Both the position numbers and the translations under genes were made by a program. Below are positions 18,320 through 26,549 of a DNA stretch of 64,000 nt, in pieces. Source of the stretch: WM-3-3 sp041660045 (GTDB lineage: Bacteria; Pseudomonadota; Gammaproteobacteria; Methylococcales; Methylomonadaceae). The notes below the pieces were generated by a model. That model was not told the DNA's origin, did not search any database, and saw nothing but the letters and a program-made list of their open reading frames with translations. Every line of letters starts with the position of its first letter. Position 1 is the first letter of the stretch. The DNA is taken from positions 186,001 to 250,000 of the forward strand of contig JBAZXA010000003.1 in assembly GCA_041660045.1 (NCBI GenBank). The letters run 5' to 3'.

Positions 18320-19085
18320 TTAAAAATCCTCTTATAGAAAATAACTCTGGGAACAATTGTTATCTGATACATTTAATAAAATATAATGACAATACGCATT
18401 TACTACTGTTACGACTTTAATCAAAATCAGATAATTGAATTACCCAACCCAATTTAAGTGGCTCGTATTCGAAGAAATGGCGTATAACTATTTAGACGAA
18501 GATAAAATCAATTTTGTGACAAAAAAATACTTTTTTATTGATTATTAACGGGATGTTGATTTTATTTCTCCTGCAAACGGCACGCTGCCGGACGAGAAAG
18601 CGACGCATTAATATCCCAACACCACCTACATCCTCAACCCCCTGAACACCCAGCTATTCAGTTGGCTAATCCTACGTGCGCCGCACGACCAACTTTTAGT
18701 ACTGCGCTCTATGCCAGAACACCCGAACCCATATCACCCGGCCGAAAAGCCCCCTAGACCTACAAACCGGACTAACTACAACCCCAGGCGGCAGTAATGA
18801 TAAGGCTTAACCTAACGGCATTGGATAAGAGGGCCAATGCCACAAAGCCATATAAATTTGCCTGTGCACTTTTGATCATGTCAGACCTGCCCCGCACCAT
18901 AAAGTAATCGCCATCACGGAACTCAAGGTCATTAAGCTTTGTCTTTATCGCTGATAAAGGCAAAATCCTACACAGGTAAAATCTGTGTTTAAATAAGCAC
19001 CTTTATAGTTTTGCGCATGTTTCAACCTTGGTCACTATCGGGTTTGATGACCCTGTGTTTACCTACATTCAAGATAATTGTTTTT
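18320..19085. other. Gene-poor stretch with an unexplained GC-rich island
   Basis: The first part is AT-rich promoter-like DNA for the YybH-like gene. From about 18570 to 18800 the composition turns C/G-rich, unlike its flanks. One forward frame is open from 18612 to 18797 without a start codon and reads like degenerate protein (LFSWLILRAPHDQLLVLR). I do not recognise it; it may be a remnant of transferred DNA. A minus-strand frame at 18772-18963 starts with TTG and has no recognisable domain. Confidence 0.35.
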
Positions 19086-20777
19086 ATGCCTAAAATTTTG
19101 TTTACCCTGTTTTTTTTATTGACACCTTGTTGGCTAAGCGCAGCAGAAATCAGCGCTAGTGTTGACCGCCCATCCATTAACTTAGATGACTCATTTCGGC
19201 TGACCTTTACGGCCACCGAATCACCCGATGGCGAACCTGATTTCTCTGCTTTGGAAGAGGATTTTGAGGTCATAAACCAAAGTAAAAGCAGCCAATCATC
19301 GCTAATCAACGGCACATTTAGCAAAACTATCCAATGGTCCTTGAATGTGATGGCCAAACATAGTGGTGACTTAACCATTCCTGCGATACCTTTTGGTTCT
19401 GATACTAGCCAAACCAGCCATATCATTGTCGCTGACAATACCGCTAAAAACGATACCGCAAGCATTAGCGGGGATTTGTTCCTAGAAGTAGAAGCAAGCC
19501 CAAAAACGCCTTATGTACAATCACAAGTACTCTACACAATGCGTTTATATGGCCGTGTTGATATGTCCCAAGCTAGCTTAAATGAACCGGCATTAAATGA
19601 TGCTGTAGTTGAAAAATTAGGCGATGAAGATATTAAATACAATACCCAAATCAACGGTGTTGATTATTGGGTTATTGAACGTAAATACGCTATTTTCCCC
19701 CAAAAAAGCGGCCAATTAACCATTAAACCGTTAACCTTAAATGCGCAAGTTATCACCAACAACCGCCCGCTATTTAATGGTTTTTTTAATCCTCAGCAAA
19801 CCCAAACTAAACGTTTATCGTCACAGCCTATCACGCTAGATGTCAAACCCGTACCAACGGCTTTTACCGGTTCACATTGGCTATCAGCAGATGAACTGTA
19901 TTTAAAACAGGAATGGTCTAGTGCTGATGTCCAGATTAAAGTTGGCGAGCCTTTGACCAGGACCTTAAGCTTATTAGCAAAAAACACTGCGGTTAGCCAA
20001 TTACCCCAACTCAATAACGAAAAAGCTACTGAACAATTAAAAACCTATCCAGATCAACCCGTTTTACAGGAACAAAAAAAAGCCGACGGCATAATCGCTT
20101 TCCGGGAAGAAAAAATTGCCATCATAGCCTCTAAAGCTGGTGAATACACATTACCTGCCATTGAGATCCCTTGGTTCAATACAAAAACCCAAACCATGGA
20201 AATTGCCCGTCTACCTGCTGTTAAGCTAACCGCCATCGCCACTGAGGTTCAAAGTTCTAACCCCAACAAACTATCTGCCACCGCAGAAGCCATGCAGCCT
20301 GCGCCACCAGCCCCCATTAGCTTAAACAATGACCTTAAATTTTCTAATAACAAGTTTTGGCTATGGGTTTCTATAGCATTAGCGTGTGGTTGGTTTTTGA
20401 CTACTCTATACTTTCTGCGTAACAAAAAACCTGTAAAAGTCCCTGAAGATCAAGCTAAATTAGTTAAAATTGACGCTCAAGAGTCTATTAAACAACTTAA
20501 ACAAGCCTGCCTAAATAACGATGCAACAGCAGCCAAAAACGCCTTGCTGTATTGGGGGGGTCTAACCCTTAATGCGCATAGCTTGGGTGCGATTGGCGAA
20601 CAAACTAACGCGCTTTTACGTGATGAAATTAATTTGTTAAACCGTGTTTTATACGCAAATAGCGCCGAACCCTGGCAGGGCAAAAAATTATTTCAGGCGT
20701 TTACTGAAAACGCAGCCCGAACGCGCATGGATAAAAATGTGGGCAGCAGCCTTTTAGCACCGCTTCATCGTTTATGA
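19086..20777 (+). CDS. batD: BatD-like protein
   Basis: A 563-residue envelope protein. A signal peptide (MPKILFTLFFLLTPCWLSA) precedes Ig-like beta domains typical of BatD (ISASVDRPSINLDDSFRLTF, then YVQSQVLYTMRLYGR), and a transmembrane helix near residue 435 (FWLWVSIALACGWFLTTLYF) leads into a cytoplasmic helical tail. BatD works with the MoxR/VWA Bat proteins at the membrane; here that operon lies about 23 kb downstream. ATG 19086 is chosen because it opens the signal peptide; the frame extends to 19011 but that leader is atypical. The stop overlaps the convergent nudE by six bases. Confidence 0.8.
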   Translation: MPKILFTLFFLLTPCWLSAAEISASVDRPSINLDDSFRLTFTATESPDGEPDFSALEEDFEVINQSKSSQSSLINGTFSKTIQWSLNVMAKHSGDLTIPAIPFGSDTSQTSHIIVADNTAKNDTASISGDLFLEVEASPKTPYVQSQVLYTMRLYGRVDMSQASLNEPALNDAVVEKLGDEDIKYNTQINGVDYWVIERKYAIFPQKSGQLTIKPLTLNAQVITNNRPLFNGFFNPQQTQTKRLSSQPITLDVKPVPTAFTGSHWLSADELYLKQEWSSADVQIKVGEPLTRTLSLLAKNTAVSQLPQLNNEKATEQLKTYPDQPVLQEQKKADGIIAFREEKIAIIASKAGEYTLPAIEIPWFNTKTQTMEIARLPAVKLTAIATEVQSSNPNKLSATAEAMQPAPPAPISLNNDLKFSNNKFWLWVSIALACGWFLTTLYFLRNKKPVKVPEDQAKLVKIDAQESIKQLKQACLNNDATAAKNALLYWGGLTLNAHSLGAIGEQTNALLRDEINLLNRVLYANSAEPWQGKKLFQAFTENAARTRMDKNVGSSLLAPLHRL

Positions 20778-21326
20778 CGACAGCGCCTTAAAATATTCTA
20801 ACGCCATAAACAAAGCCGCAATTGAGCGTGCTTCAGTGCACTCGCCGGTTGCCAATAATTGATTAATATTACTCAGTTTCCAAGGAATAACCTCTAGTTC
20901 CTCTGGCTCATCGCCTGGTAATTTTTCAGGATATAAATCTTGTGCGATAATAATCTCAGTCATATGCTCCAAATATGAAGGCGCAATTGAAAACGAACTT
21001 AAATGATGTAGGTTATTGGCGCCAAAGCCAATTTCCTCTTTTAGCTCACGATTAGCCGCCTCAAAAAAAGACTCGTTTAAATCGGTCTTACCCTTGGGCA
21101 AACCTAATTCATATCGGTGCACGCCAGCAGAATATTCACGCACCAGTAACACTGTCTCCGTATCCAACATGGGAATTATCAGTACTGCACCACCACGGCT
21201 GGCACGCGCCAAGCGTTCATAATTACGCTGGATGCCATTGCTGAACACCAAATCCAAAGATTCAATTTGGAATAACCGGCTGCTGGCTATTACCGTTTTA
21301 TTAACAATGGTGGGTTTCTTAGGCAT
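20772..21326 (-). CDS. nudE: ADP compounds hydrolase NudE (Nudix)
   Basis: A 184-residue Nudix hydrolase. The Nudix box is complete (GLPKGKTDLNESFFEAANRE, then LKEEIGFG). The flanks match E. coli NudE: KPTI near the start, RLFQIESLDLVFSNG, and SIAPSYLEHMTEIIIAQDLYPE. NudE cleaves ADP-ribose, Ap3A and NADH. The divergent neighbour yrfG is next to nudE in E. coli as well. About 40 bases separate the two starts, so their promoters must overlap. Confidence 0.9.
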   Translation of the reverse strand: MPKKPTIVNKTVIASSRLFQIESLDLVFSNGIQRNYERLARASRGGAVLIIPMLDTETVLLVREYSAGVHRYELGLPKGKTDLNESFFEAANRELKEEIGFGANNLHHLSSFSIAPSYLEHMTEIIIAQDLYPEKLPGDEPEELEVIPWKLSNINQLLATGECTEARSIAALFMALEYFKALSS

Positions 21327-21368
21327 AAGGCTACGGGATTAGATTTTTACTAAATATAGCTTACTCTT

Positions 21369-22025
21369 ATGATCGATTGGAAATTAATTAATACTGTGCT
21401 ATTGGATATGGATGGCACTTTGCTGGATTTAAATTTTGACAACCATTTTTGGCAACATTTTGTCCCGCAAAAATTTGCTGACCATAACGGCATAAGTTTA
21501 GCTGAGGCAAAAATGCAGTTAATACCGTTATTTAAACGGATGGAAGGTAAACTGGAATGGTATTGCTTGGATTATTGGACTGAAACACTTGCATTGGACA
21601 TCATCGGCTTAAAAAACGAAGTCTCAGGCTTAATTGCCGTATTGCCGCATGTTGTTGAGTTTTTGGAAAAAATAAGACAATCCCCGCAACAAGTGTTTTT
21701 AGTCACCAACGCCCACTATGGAAGTTTATCTTTAAAAATGGAAAAAACCTGTTTAGCGCCATTTTTTGACGGCATCATCAGTTCCCATGACATAGGCTAC
21801 GCCAAAGAAGATGCTAGATTTTGGCCGATATTAGCCGAAAAACTTAATTTTGCTAAGGCCAATACCTTATTTGTTGATGATAATATTGCCGTCTTACAAT
21901 CTGCTAAACAATTTGGCATTGCCCACCTAATTTCAGTCAGCAAACCTGATTCCCAGCAACCCAAAAAAACACCTCTTGGGTTTCCCGCTATTGAGGATTT
22001 TCGGGAGCTGATGCCTGGTCTTTAG
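21369..22025 (+). CDS. yrfG: GMP/IMP nucleotidase YrfG (HAD family)
   Basis: A 218-residue HAD-superfamily phosphatase. Motif I is LLDMDGTLLDL, motif II is LVTNAH, and motif III/IV is the YAKED lysine followed by LFVDDNIAVLQSA. The line WYCLDYWTETLALDI is characteristic of YrfG, which dephosphorylates GMP and IMP in E. coli. The gene end overlaps the convergent rhlB by 38 bases. Confidence 0.88.
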   Translation: MIDWKLINTVLLDMDGTLLDLNFDNHFWQHFVPQKFADHNGISLAEAKMQLIPLFKRMEGKLEWYCLDYWTETLALDIIGLKNEVSGLIAVLPHVVEFLEKIRQSPQQVFLVTNAHYGSLSLKMEKTCLAPFFDGIISSHDIGYAKEDARFWPILAEKLNFAKANTLFVDDNIAVLQSAKQFGIAHLISVSKPDSQQPKKTPLGFPAIEDFRELMPGL

Positions 22026-23328
22026 GTTTTTTATGTTTAAATGGCGGACTTTTACGCTTACCTTGAAACTCAGGCTTTGCCTGGGCTGGGCGGGGTTCCG
22101 GCTTGATAAAATCAGTCACCAGCAAATCTGGTGTAATCGATTTAACAGGCACTTTTTCACCAATATACTGCTCTATGTCAGGCATAGAATAAGCATATTC
22201 CTCACAAATAAAACTAATCGCAACCCCGCTGGTGCCAAATCGTGCGGTACGGCCTATGCGATGGACATAGTCCTCCACATCCTGCGGCAAGTCAAAATTA
22301 AACACATGAGATACGCCATCGATATGCAGGCCGCGAGCCGCCACATCGGTGGCTATCAGCAGGGTAATTGCATTACTTTGGAATTCACCCAATAAACGTT
22401 GCCGCTTATCTTGTGGCACATCACCACTTAAGGCCGCAGTTTTATATCCGTTAGCATTTAATACATCATTGAGCTGTTCTGCGCAGCGTTTGGTATTAAC
22501 AAAAATTATACTGCGCTCAGGTTGGTATTGCCCGAGGATACCCAACAACAAAGGGATCTTCTGGGCATTTGCTGGACAAAATGCACTCTGCTGTATCGCT
22601 TTTGAGGTGACATCTTCAGACTCAATCCGGATTAACACCGGATTATTCATATGCTCATAAGCCAGTTCAGTGACCTTATATGACAACGTAGCCGAAAATA
22701 GCATGTTAAGACGTTGATCTGGTGTTGGCATCCGCCTTAGCAAATAGCGGATATCTTTGATAAAACCCAAATCGAACATCCGATCGGCCTCATCCATGAC
22801 AGTCACTTTAACGTGCTCTAAACTAAAGGCGTCTTGCTTATAAAAATCAATGATACGGCCTGGCGTACCAATAATAATATCGACGTTGGATTTGATTTTA
22901 TCGAGTTGCTTTTGATAATCCGTGCCACCATAAATCAAGGCAAACTTAAAATTTAATTGCTTGCTTAAAAACAAAGCATCTTTATGGATCTGGATGGCTA
23001 ATTCACGGGTTGGTGCAAGTATAATAGCTCGCGGATTTTTAATTTTCTTTTTTTTGTTATCGGTTTCCGCTTTTGCTGCGGCCTCTTCATCCTGGTGCTC
23101 ATTGTCATTCAGCAAATATTGAAAAGTCGCCAACAAAAATGTTGCCGTTTTACCCGTCCCCGTTTGTGCTTGCCCTGCAATATCCTTATCCCTTAACAAC
23201 AAGGGCAAAGCTTTGTCCTGTATCGGCGTGCACCGGTCAAAACCCGCTTCATTCAAACTACGGATAATAGAATCTGAAAGTTCTAAGTTACTAAATCGGG
23301 TTTGTGTCAAATGTGAGGTCATATTCAT
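21988..23328 (-). CDS. rhlB: DEAD-box RNA helicase RhlB
   Basis: A DEAD-box helicase of about 446 residues. Q-motif (FDRCTPIQDKALPLLL), Walker A (AQTGTGKTATF), DEAD (VMDEADRMFDLGF), SAT and HRIGRTARFG motifs are all present. The N-terminus (TSHLTQTRFSNLELS) and divergent placement beside trxA-rho match E. coli RhlB, the RNA degradosome helicase. A Lys-rich insertion (about residues 78-97) and a basic Pro/Lys C-terminal tail are visible. The start is ambiguous: in-frame ATGs occur at 23328 and 23322, with longer options to 23355. Confidence 0.9.
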   Translation of the reverse strand: MNMTSHLTQTRFSNLELSDSIIRSLNEAGFDRCTPIQDKALPLLLRDKDIAGQAQTGTGKTATFLLATFQYLLNDNEHQDEEAAAKAETDNKKKKIKNPRAIILAPTRELAIQIHKDALFLSKQLNFKFALIYGGTDYQKQLDKIKSNVDIIIGTPGRIIDFYKQDAFSLEHVKVTVMDEADRMFDLGFIKDIRYLLRRMPTPDQRLNMLFSATLSYKVTELAYEHMNNPVLIRIESEDVTSKAIQQSAFCPANAQKIPLLLGILGQYQPERSIIFVNTKRCAEQLNDVLNANGYKTAALSGDVPQDKRQRLLGEFQSNAITLLIATDVAARGLHIDGVSHVFNFDLPQDVEDYVHRIGRTARFGTSGVAISFICEEYAYSMPDIEQYIGEKVPVKSITPDLLVTDFIKPEPRPAQAKPEFQGKRKSPPFKHKKPKDQASAPENPQ

Positions 23329-23425
23329 AGCTAATAGCATAACGCAAAAATCCACTGTCTGAAATTGATTGACAAAATAATGTTATCCCTCCTATAGTCA
23401 TATCTTTTTAATTTGGAGAAAAAAT

Positions 23426-23752
23426 GTGAGCGACTCAGTCCTTCATACAAGTGATAGTGAATTTAACGATACTGTTATTAAAGCTAACGGTCCTGTGCTG
23501 GTTGACTATTGGGCTGAATGGTGCGGGCCTTGCAAAATGATTGCCCCAATTTTGGAAGAGATTGCAAAAGAATACACCGGTAAGCTTACAGTCGTTAAAT
23601 TAAATATTGATGAAAACCCACAAACTCCCCAACATTACGGTGTCCGTGGTATCCCCACGTTAATGTTATTTAAGGGTGGTGAAGTTGAAGCCACCAAAGT
23701 TGGCGCCTTGTCTAAGTCACAGCTAGCCGATTTTCTTAACAACAATCTATAA
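23426..23752 (+). CDS. trxA: Thioredoxin 1
   Basis: A 108-residue classical thioredoxin with the redox centre WCGPC (Cys33, Cys36), the cis-proline region GIPTLMLFKGGE and the partner motif DENPQ. It is the cytoplasmic disulfide reductant and lies between rhlB and rho as in many gammaproteobacteria. The start is GTG 23426, with a GGAG Shine-Dalgarno upstream. An out-of-frame ATG immediately followed by TGA overlaps this start. Confidence 0.96.
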   Translation: MSDSVLHTSDSEFNDTVIKANGPVLVDYWAEWCGPCKMIAPILEEIAKEYTGKLTVVKLNIDENPQTPQHYGVRGIPTLMLFKGGEVEATKVGALSKSQLADFLNNNL

Positions 23753-23766
23753 AGCACTATTTTGTT

Positions 23767-23798
23767 TGGCCCGACATAATAATATAGTTGGCGGGCCA
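23767..23798 (+). terminator. Weak hairpin downstream of trxA
   Basis: A 7-bp stem TGGCCCG/CGGGCCA lies 14 bases past the trxA stop with an 18-base loop and no T-tract. It may attenuate read-through into rho or be fortuitous. Confidence 0.35.
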
Positions 23799-23816
23799 CA
23801 ATACTTGCGCTATAAT
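23788..23816 (+). promoter_or_regulatory. Sigma-70-like promoter of rho
   Basis: TTGGCG and a perfect TATAAT are separated by 17 bases, giving a leader of roughly 100 bases before the rho ATG. In E. coli, rho has a long attenuated leader, so regulation within this leader is plausible. Confidence 0.55.
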
Positions 23817-23927
23817 GATTTCGCGTCAGGTCTCGCACTATTCAGCCCTATCCCCAACAACCTAATCCCTAATCCTTCAGAATAGTAACGGCTAACACCG
23901 TATTACTCTTCTTCGAGTTGTCCTTTT

Positions 23928-25187
23928 ATGAATCTTACCGAATTAAAATTAAAACAAATAAGTGAAGTTATTGAAATTGCTGAAACACTAGGAATTGAAA
24001 ACGTCGCCAGAACAAGAAAGCAAGATTTAATTTTTGCTATTTTGAAAAAACAGGCAAAAGGCGGAGAAGACATTTATGGAGACGGCGTCCTTGAAATCCT
24101 ACAAGACGGCTTTGGATTTTTGCGGACACCAGGCTGTTCATATTTGGCAGGCCCCGATGATATCTATGTCTCACCCAGCCAAATCAGACGTTTTGCGCTA
24201 AAAACTGGCGATACCATCAGTGGTAAAATAAGGCCACCAAAAGATAATGAGCGATACTTCGCCATGCTTAAGGTTGAACAAATTAACTTTGAGTTGCCAG
24301 AAAACACCAAAAACAAAATCCATTTTTCCAACTTAACCCCCCTGTTTGCTAACCAGCGCTTTGTGCTGGAGCAGGGTAATGGTTCTAGTGAAGATTTAAC
24401 AGGCCGTATCATAGATTTAATCGCCCCCATCGGTAAAGGCCAGCGCGGCCTGATTGTGTCACCGCCTAAGGCCGGTAAAACCATGATACTGCAAAGCTTA
24501 GCCCAGTCTATCGCAGATAAAAATCCGGAATGTTATTTGATCGTTTTACTCATCGACGAACGTCCGGAAGAAGTAACAGAAATGGAGCGCTGTGTCCGCG
24601 GTGAAGTGATTTCCAGCACCTTTGATGAACCCGCCACCCGCCATGTCCAAGTTGCTGAAATGGTCATAGAAAAGGCGCGCCGCTTAGTTGAACATAAATA
24701 CGATGTGGTCATCTTGTTAGATTCTATTACCCGTTTAGCAAGGGCTTACAATACGGTGGTACCCTCTTCTGGAAAAATCTTAACCGGCGGCGTTGACGCC
24801 AATGCCTTAGAAAAACCTAAACGGTTTTTTGGTGCGGCGCGTAATATTGAGGAAGGTGGCAGCTTAACCATTATCGCTACCGCCCTAGTTGATACCGGCT
24901 CCAGAATGGATGAGGTAATTTTTGAAGAATTTAAAGGCACCGGCAATATGGAGCTGCATTTAGACCGTAAAATTGCCGAAAGACGCATTTATCCCGCTAT
25001 TAACATTAACCGCTCAGGTACCCGTAGGGAAGAATATTTGGTTGATCCTGAATCCTTGCAAAAAACTTGGATCCTTAGAAAAATCCTTCAACCTATGGAT
25101 GAAACCGCTGCTTCTGAATTCTTAATCGGAAAACTTAAAGATTTCAAAACCAATGCGGAGTTTTTTGACTCCATGAAGCGCCAATAA
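23928..25187 (+). CDS. rho: Transcription termination factor Rho
   Basis: A 419-residue hexameric RNA helicase of exactly the usual length. It has the N-terminal Rho domain (MNLTELKLKQISEVIEIAET), a cold-shock RNA-binding domain (GDGVLEILQDGFGFLR), Walker A (SPPKAGKTMILQ), Walker B region (DVVILLDSITRLARAYN) and the R-finger/Q-loop region. It terminates untranslated transcripts. It follows trxA with a separate promoter. Confidence 0.98.
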   Translation: MNLTELKLKQISEVIEIAETLGIENVARTRKQDLIFAILKKQAKGGEDIYGDGVLEILQDGFGFLRTPGCSYLAGPDDIYVSPSQIRRFALKTGDTISGKIRPPKDNERYFAMLKVEQINFELPENTKNKIHFSNLTPLFANQRFVLEQGNGSSEDLTGRIIDLIAPIGKGQRGLIVSPPKAGKTMILQSLAQSIADKNPECYLIVLLIDERPEEVTEMERCVRGEVISSTFDEPATRHVQVAEMVIEKARRLVEHKYDVVILLDSITRLARAYNTVVPSSGKILTGGVDANALEKPKRFFGAARNIEEGGSLTIIATALVDTGSRMDEVIFEEFKGTGNMELHLDRKIAERRIYPAININRSGTRREEYLVDPESLQKTWILRKILQPMDETAASEFLIGKLKDFKTNAEFFDSMKRQ

Positions 25188-25486
25188 CAAAAAATTATGC
25201 GGCTTTGCTGCCATGTGTGTACAAACACATAAGGAAAAACCTAGCCGCATTACGATTTTGGCACTCTGTCACCTACGGTAAACTAACACTCTCTTTCATA
25301 TAAACGATTGCTTTACGGCTCACAGCACTGGTTAAATAGCCTGATGAATCCACAGCGCTTGTATATTAAGCCTCCTAATAGCCAAGCCATGTTTGAAAAC
25401 TGGTTAAATTTCCCAACTTTTCCACCGAGAAAAGTGGTTTATCTAAACCTCCACCTATTAACCTAAGCGCTTAAACCTTCTTAGCC
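25188..25486. other. rho-mutY intergenic region with a nested hairpin
   Basis: No gene is seen. Just after the rho stop an outer 8-bp stem (ATGCGGCT at 25197-25204, AGCCGCAT at 25243-25250) encloses an inner ATGTGT/ACACAT stem. It lacks a T-tract. The rest is unassigned. Confidence 0.45.
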
Positions 25487-26536
25487 TTATTCTTGCTTTA
25501 TAAATTGTTGTTGCAATAACACTTTGATCGGCGTTGCCAATGCCATATCATGAATTTGTGTTGGTTTATACCAAAGTGCTGAGTCACCTGCCATGACTTG
25601 TTGCTGGCTAGCAGCGGTTTTAATGATTAATGTCGAATAATCTAAATGAAAGTGCGAGAAGGTATGCCGTTGTGTTGGTAATAGCGTGCGCTTAACCATA
25701 TCAATTTGGCTAAGTTGGCACCATGCCAAAGCCGCTTTGTCATTGTCAAATTCGGGCAGACTCCAAAGCCCACCCCAAACGCCTACGGATGGTCTTTTTT
25801 CTAATAAAAACTCGTCAAATTGATTTACTAACAATAGCAACACTACTTGTTTTACGGGTAAGCGCTTGGAGGGTTTAGCGGCAGGAAATTGCGCCACTTT
25901 ATTTTGAATATAAGCACTACATCCCTCTTGTAAGGGACATAAAACACAAGCCGGGTTTTTACGCGTACACAAGGTTGCCCCTAAGTCCATAATGGCTTGG
26001 GTAAAATCTGCCACTCGGTCTACAGGCGTGAAATACGCGCTTAACTGCCAAAGCTGTGTCTTGGTTTGGCTTTCGCCTGGCCAGCCGGCAATGGCCTTAA
26101 AACGAGTTAAAACCCTTTTCACATTACCATCCAAAATGGGCTGGCTAGTCTTAAACGCAATACTCAGTATGGCACCTGCAGTGGACAAGCCTATCCCCGG
26201 CAATGCTGTCAACCCCGTTAAATCATTAGGGAACTGACCCAAATCCACAATAATTTGAGCCGTTTTATGTAAATTTCTAGCCCTTGCGTAATAGCCTAAG
26301 CCAGACCAATGTGCCAGCACATCATCTTGGGATGCCCGCGCTAGACTTTCAATATCTGGAAACCTCAACATAAAACGGTTGAAATATGGAATCACTGTCG
26401 TTACTTGAGTTTGCTGTAACATGATTTCCGACACCCAGACACGATAAGGGCTGACCTGTTGCTGCCAAGGTAAGTCTTTGCGCCCATGCTGGTCAAACCA
26501 ATGCAACAAGCGTTGCTGAAAGATATCAGCTTGCAT
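25487..26536 (-). CDS. mutY: A/G-specific adenine glycosylase MutY
   Basis: A 349-residue base-excision repair enzyme that removes adenine mispaired with 8-oxoguanine. Visible are the catalytic-helix motif SEIMLQQTQV, the helix-hairpin-helix LPGIGLSTAGAIL with LDGNVKRV (catalytic Asp), the [4Fe-4S] cluster ligands in CTRKNPACVLCPLQEGC, and a C-terminal Nudix-like domain (LEKRPSVGVWGGLWSLPE) that reads 8-oxoG. It lies 13 bases downstream of the AsmA-family gene and is probably co-transcribed. Confidence 0.96.
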   Translation of the reverse strand: MQADIFQQRLLHWFDQHGRKDLPWQQQVSPYRVWVSEIMLQQTQVTTVIPYFNRFMLRFPDIESLARASQDDVLAHWSGLGYYARARNLHKTAQIIVDLGQFPNDLTGLTALPGIGLSTAGAILSIAFKTSQPILDGNVKRVLTRFKAIAGWPGESQTKTQLWQLSAYFTPVDRVADFTQAIMDLGATLCTRKNPACVLCPLQEGCSAYIQNKVAQFPAAKPSKRLPVKQVVLLLLVNQFDEFLLEKRPSVGVWGGLWSLPEFDNDKAALAWCQLSQIDMVKRTLLPTQRHTFSHFHLDYSTLIIKTAASQQQVMAGDSALWYKPTQIHDMALATPIKVLLQQQFIKQE

Positions 26537-26549
26537 CTGTCTGCCTAAC

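Noticed and set aside
18772..18963. 63-codon minus-strand frame
   Set aside because: Starts with TTG without Shine-Dalgarno and has no recognisable domain.
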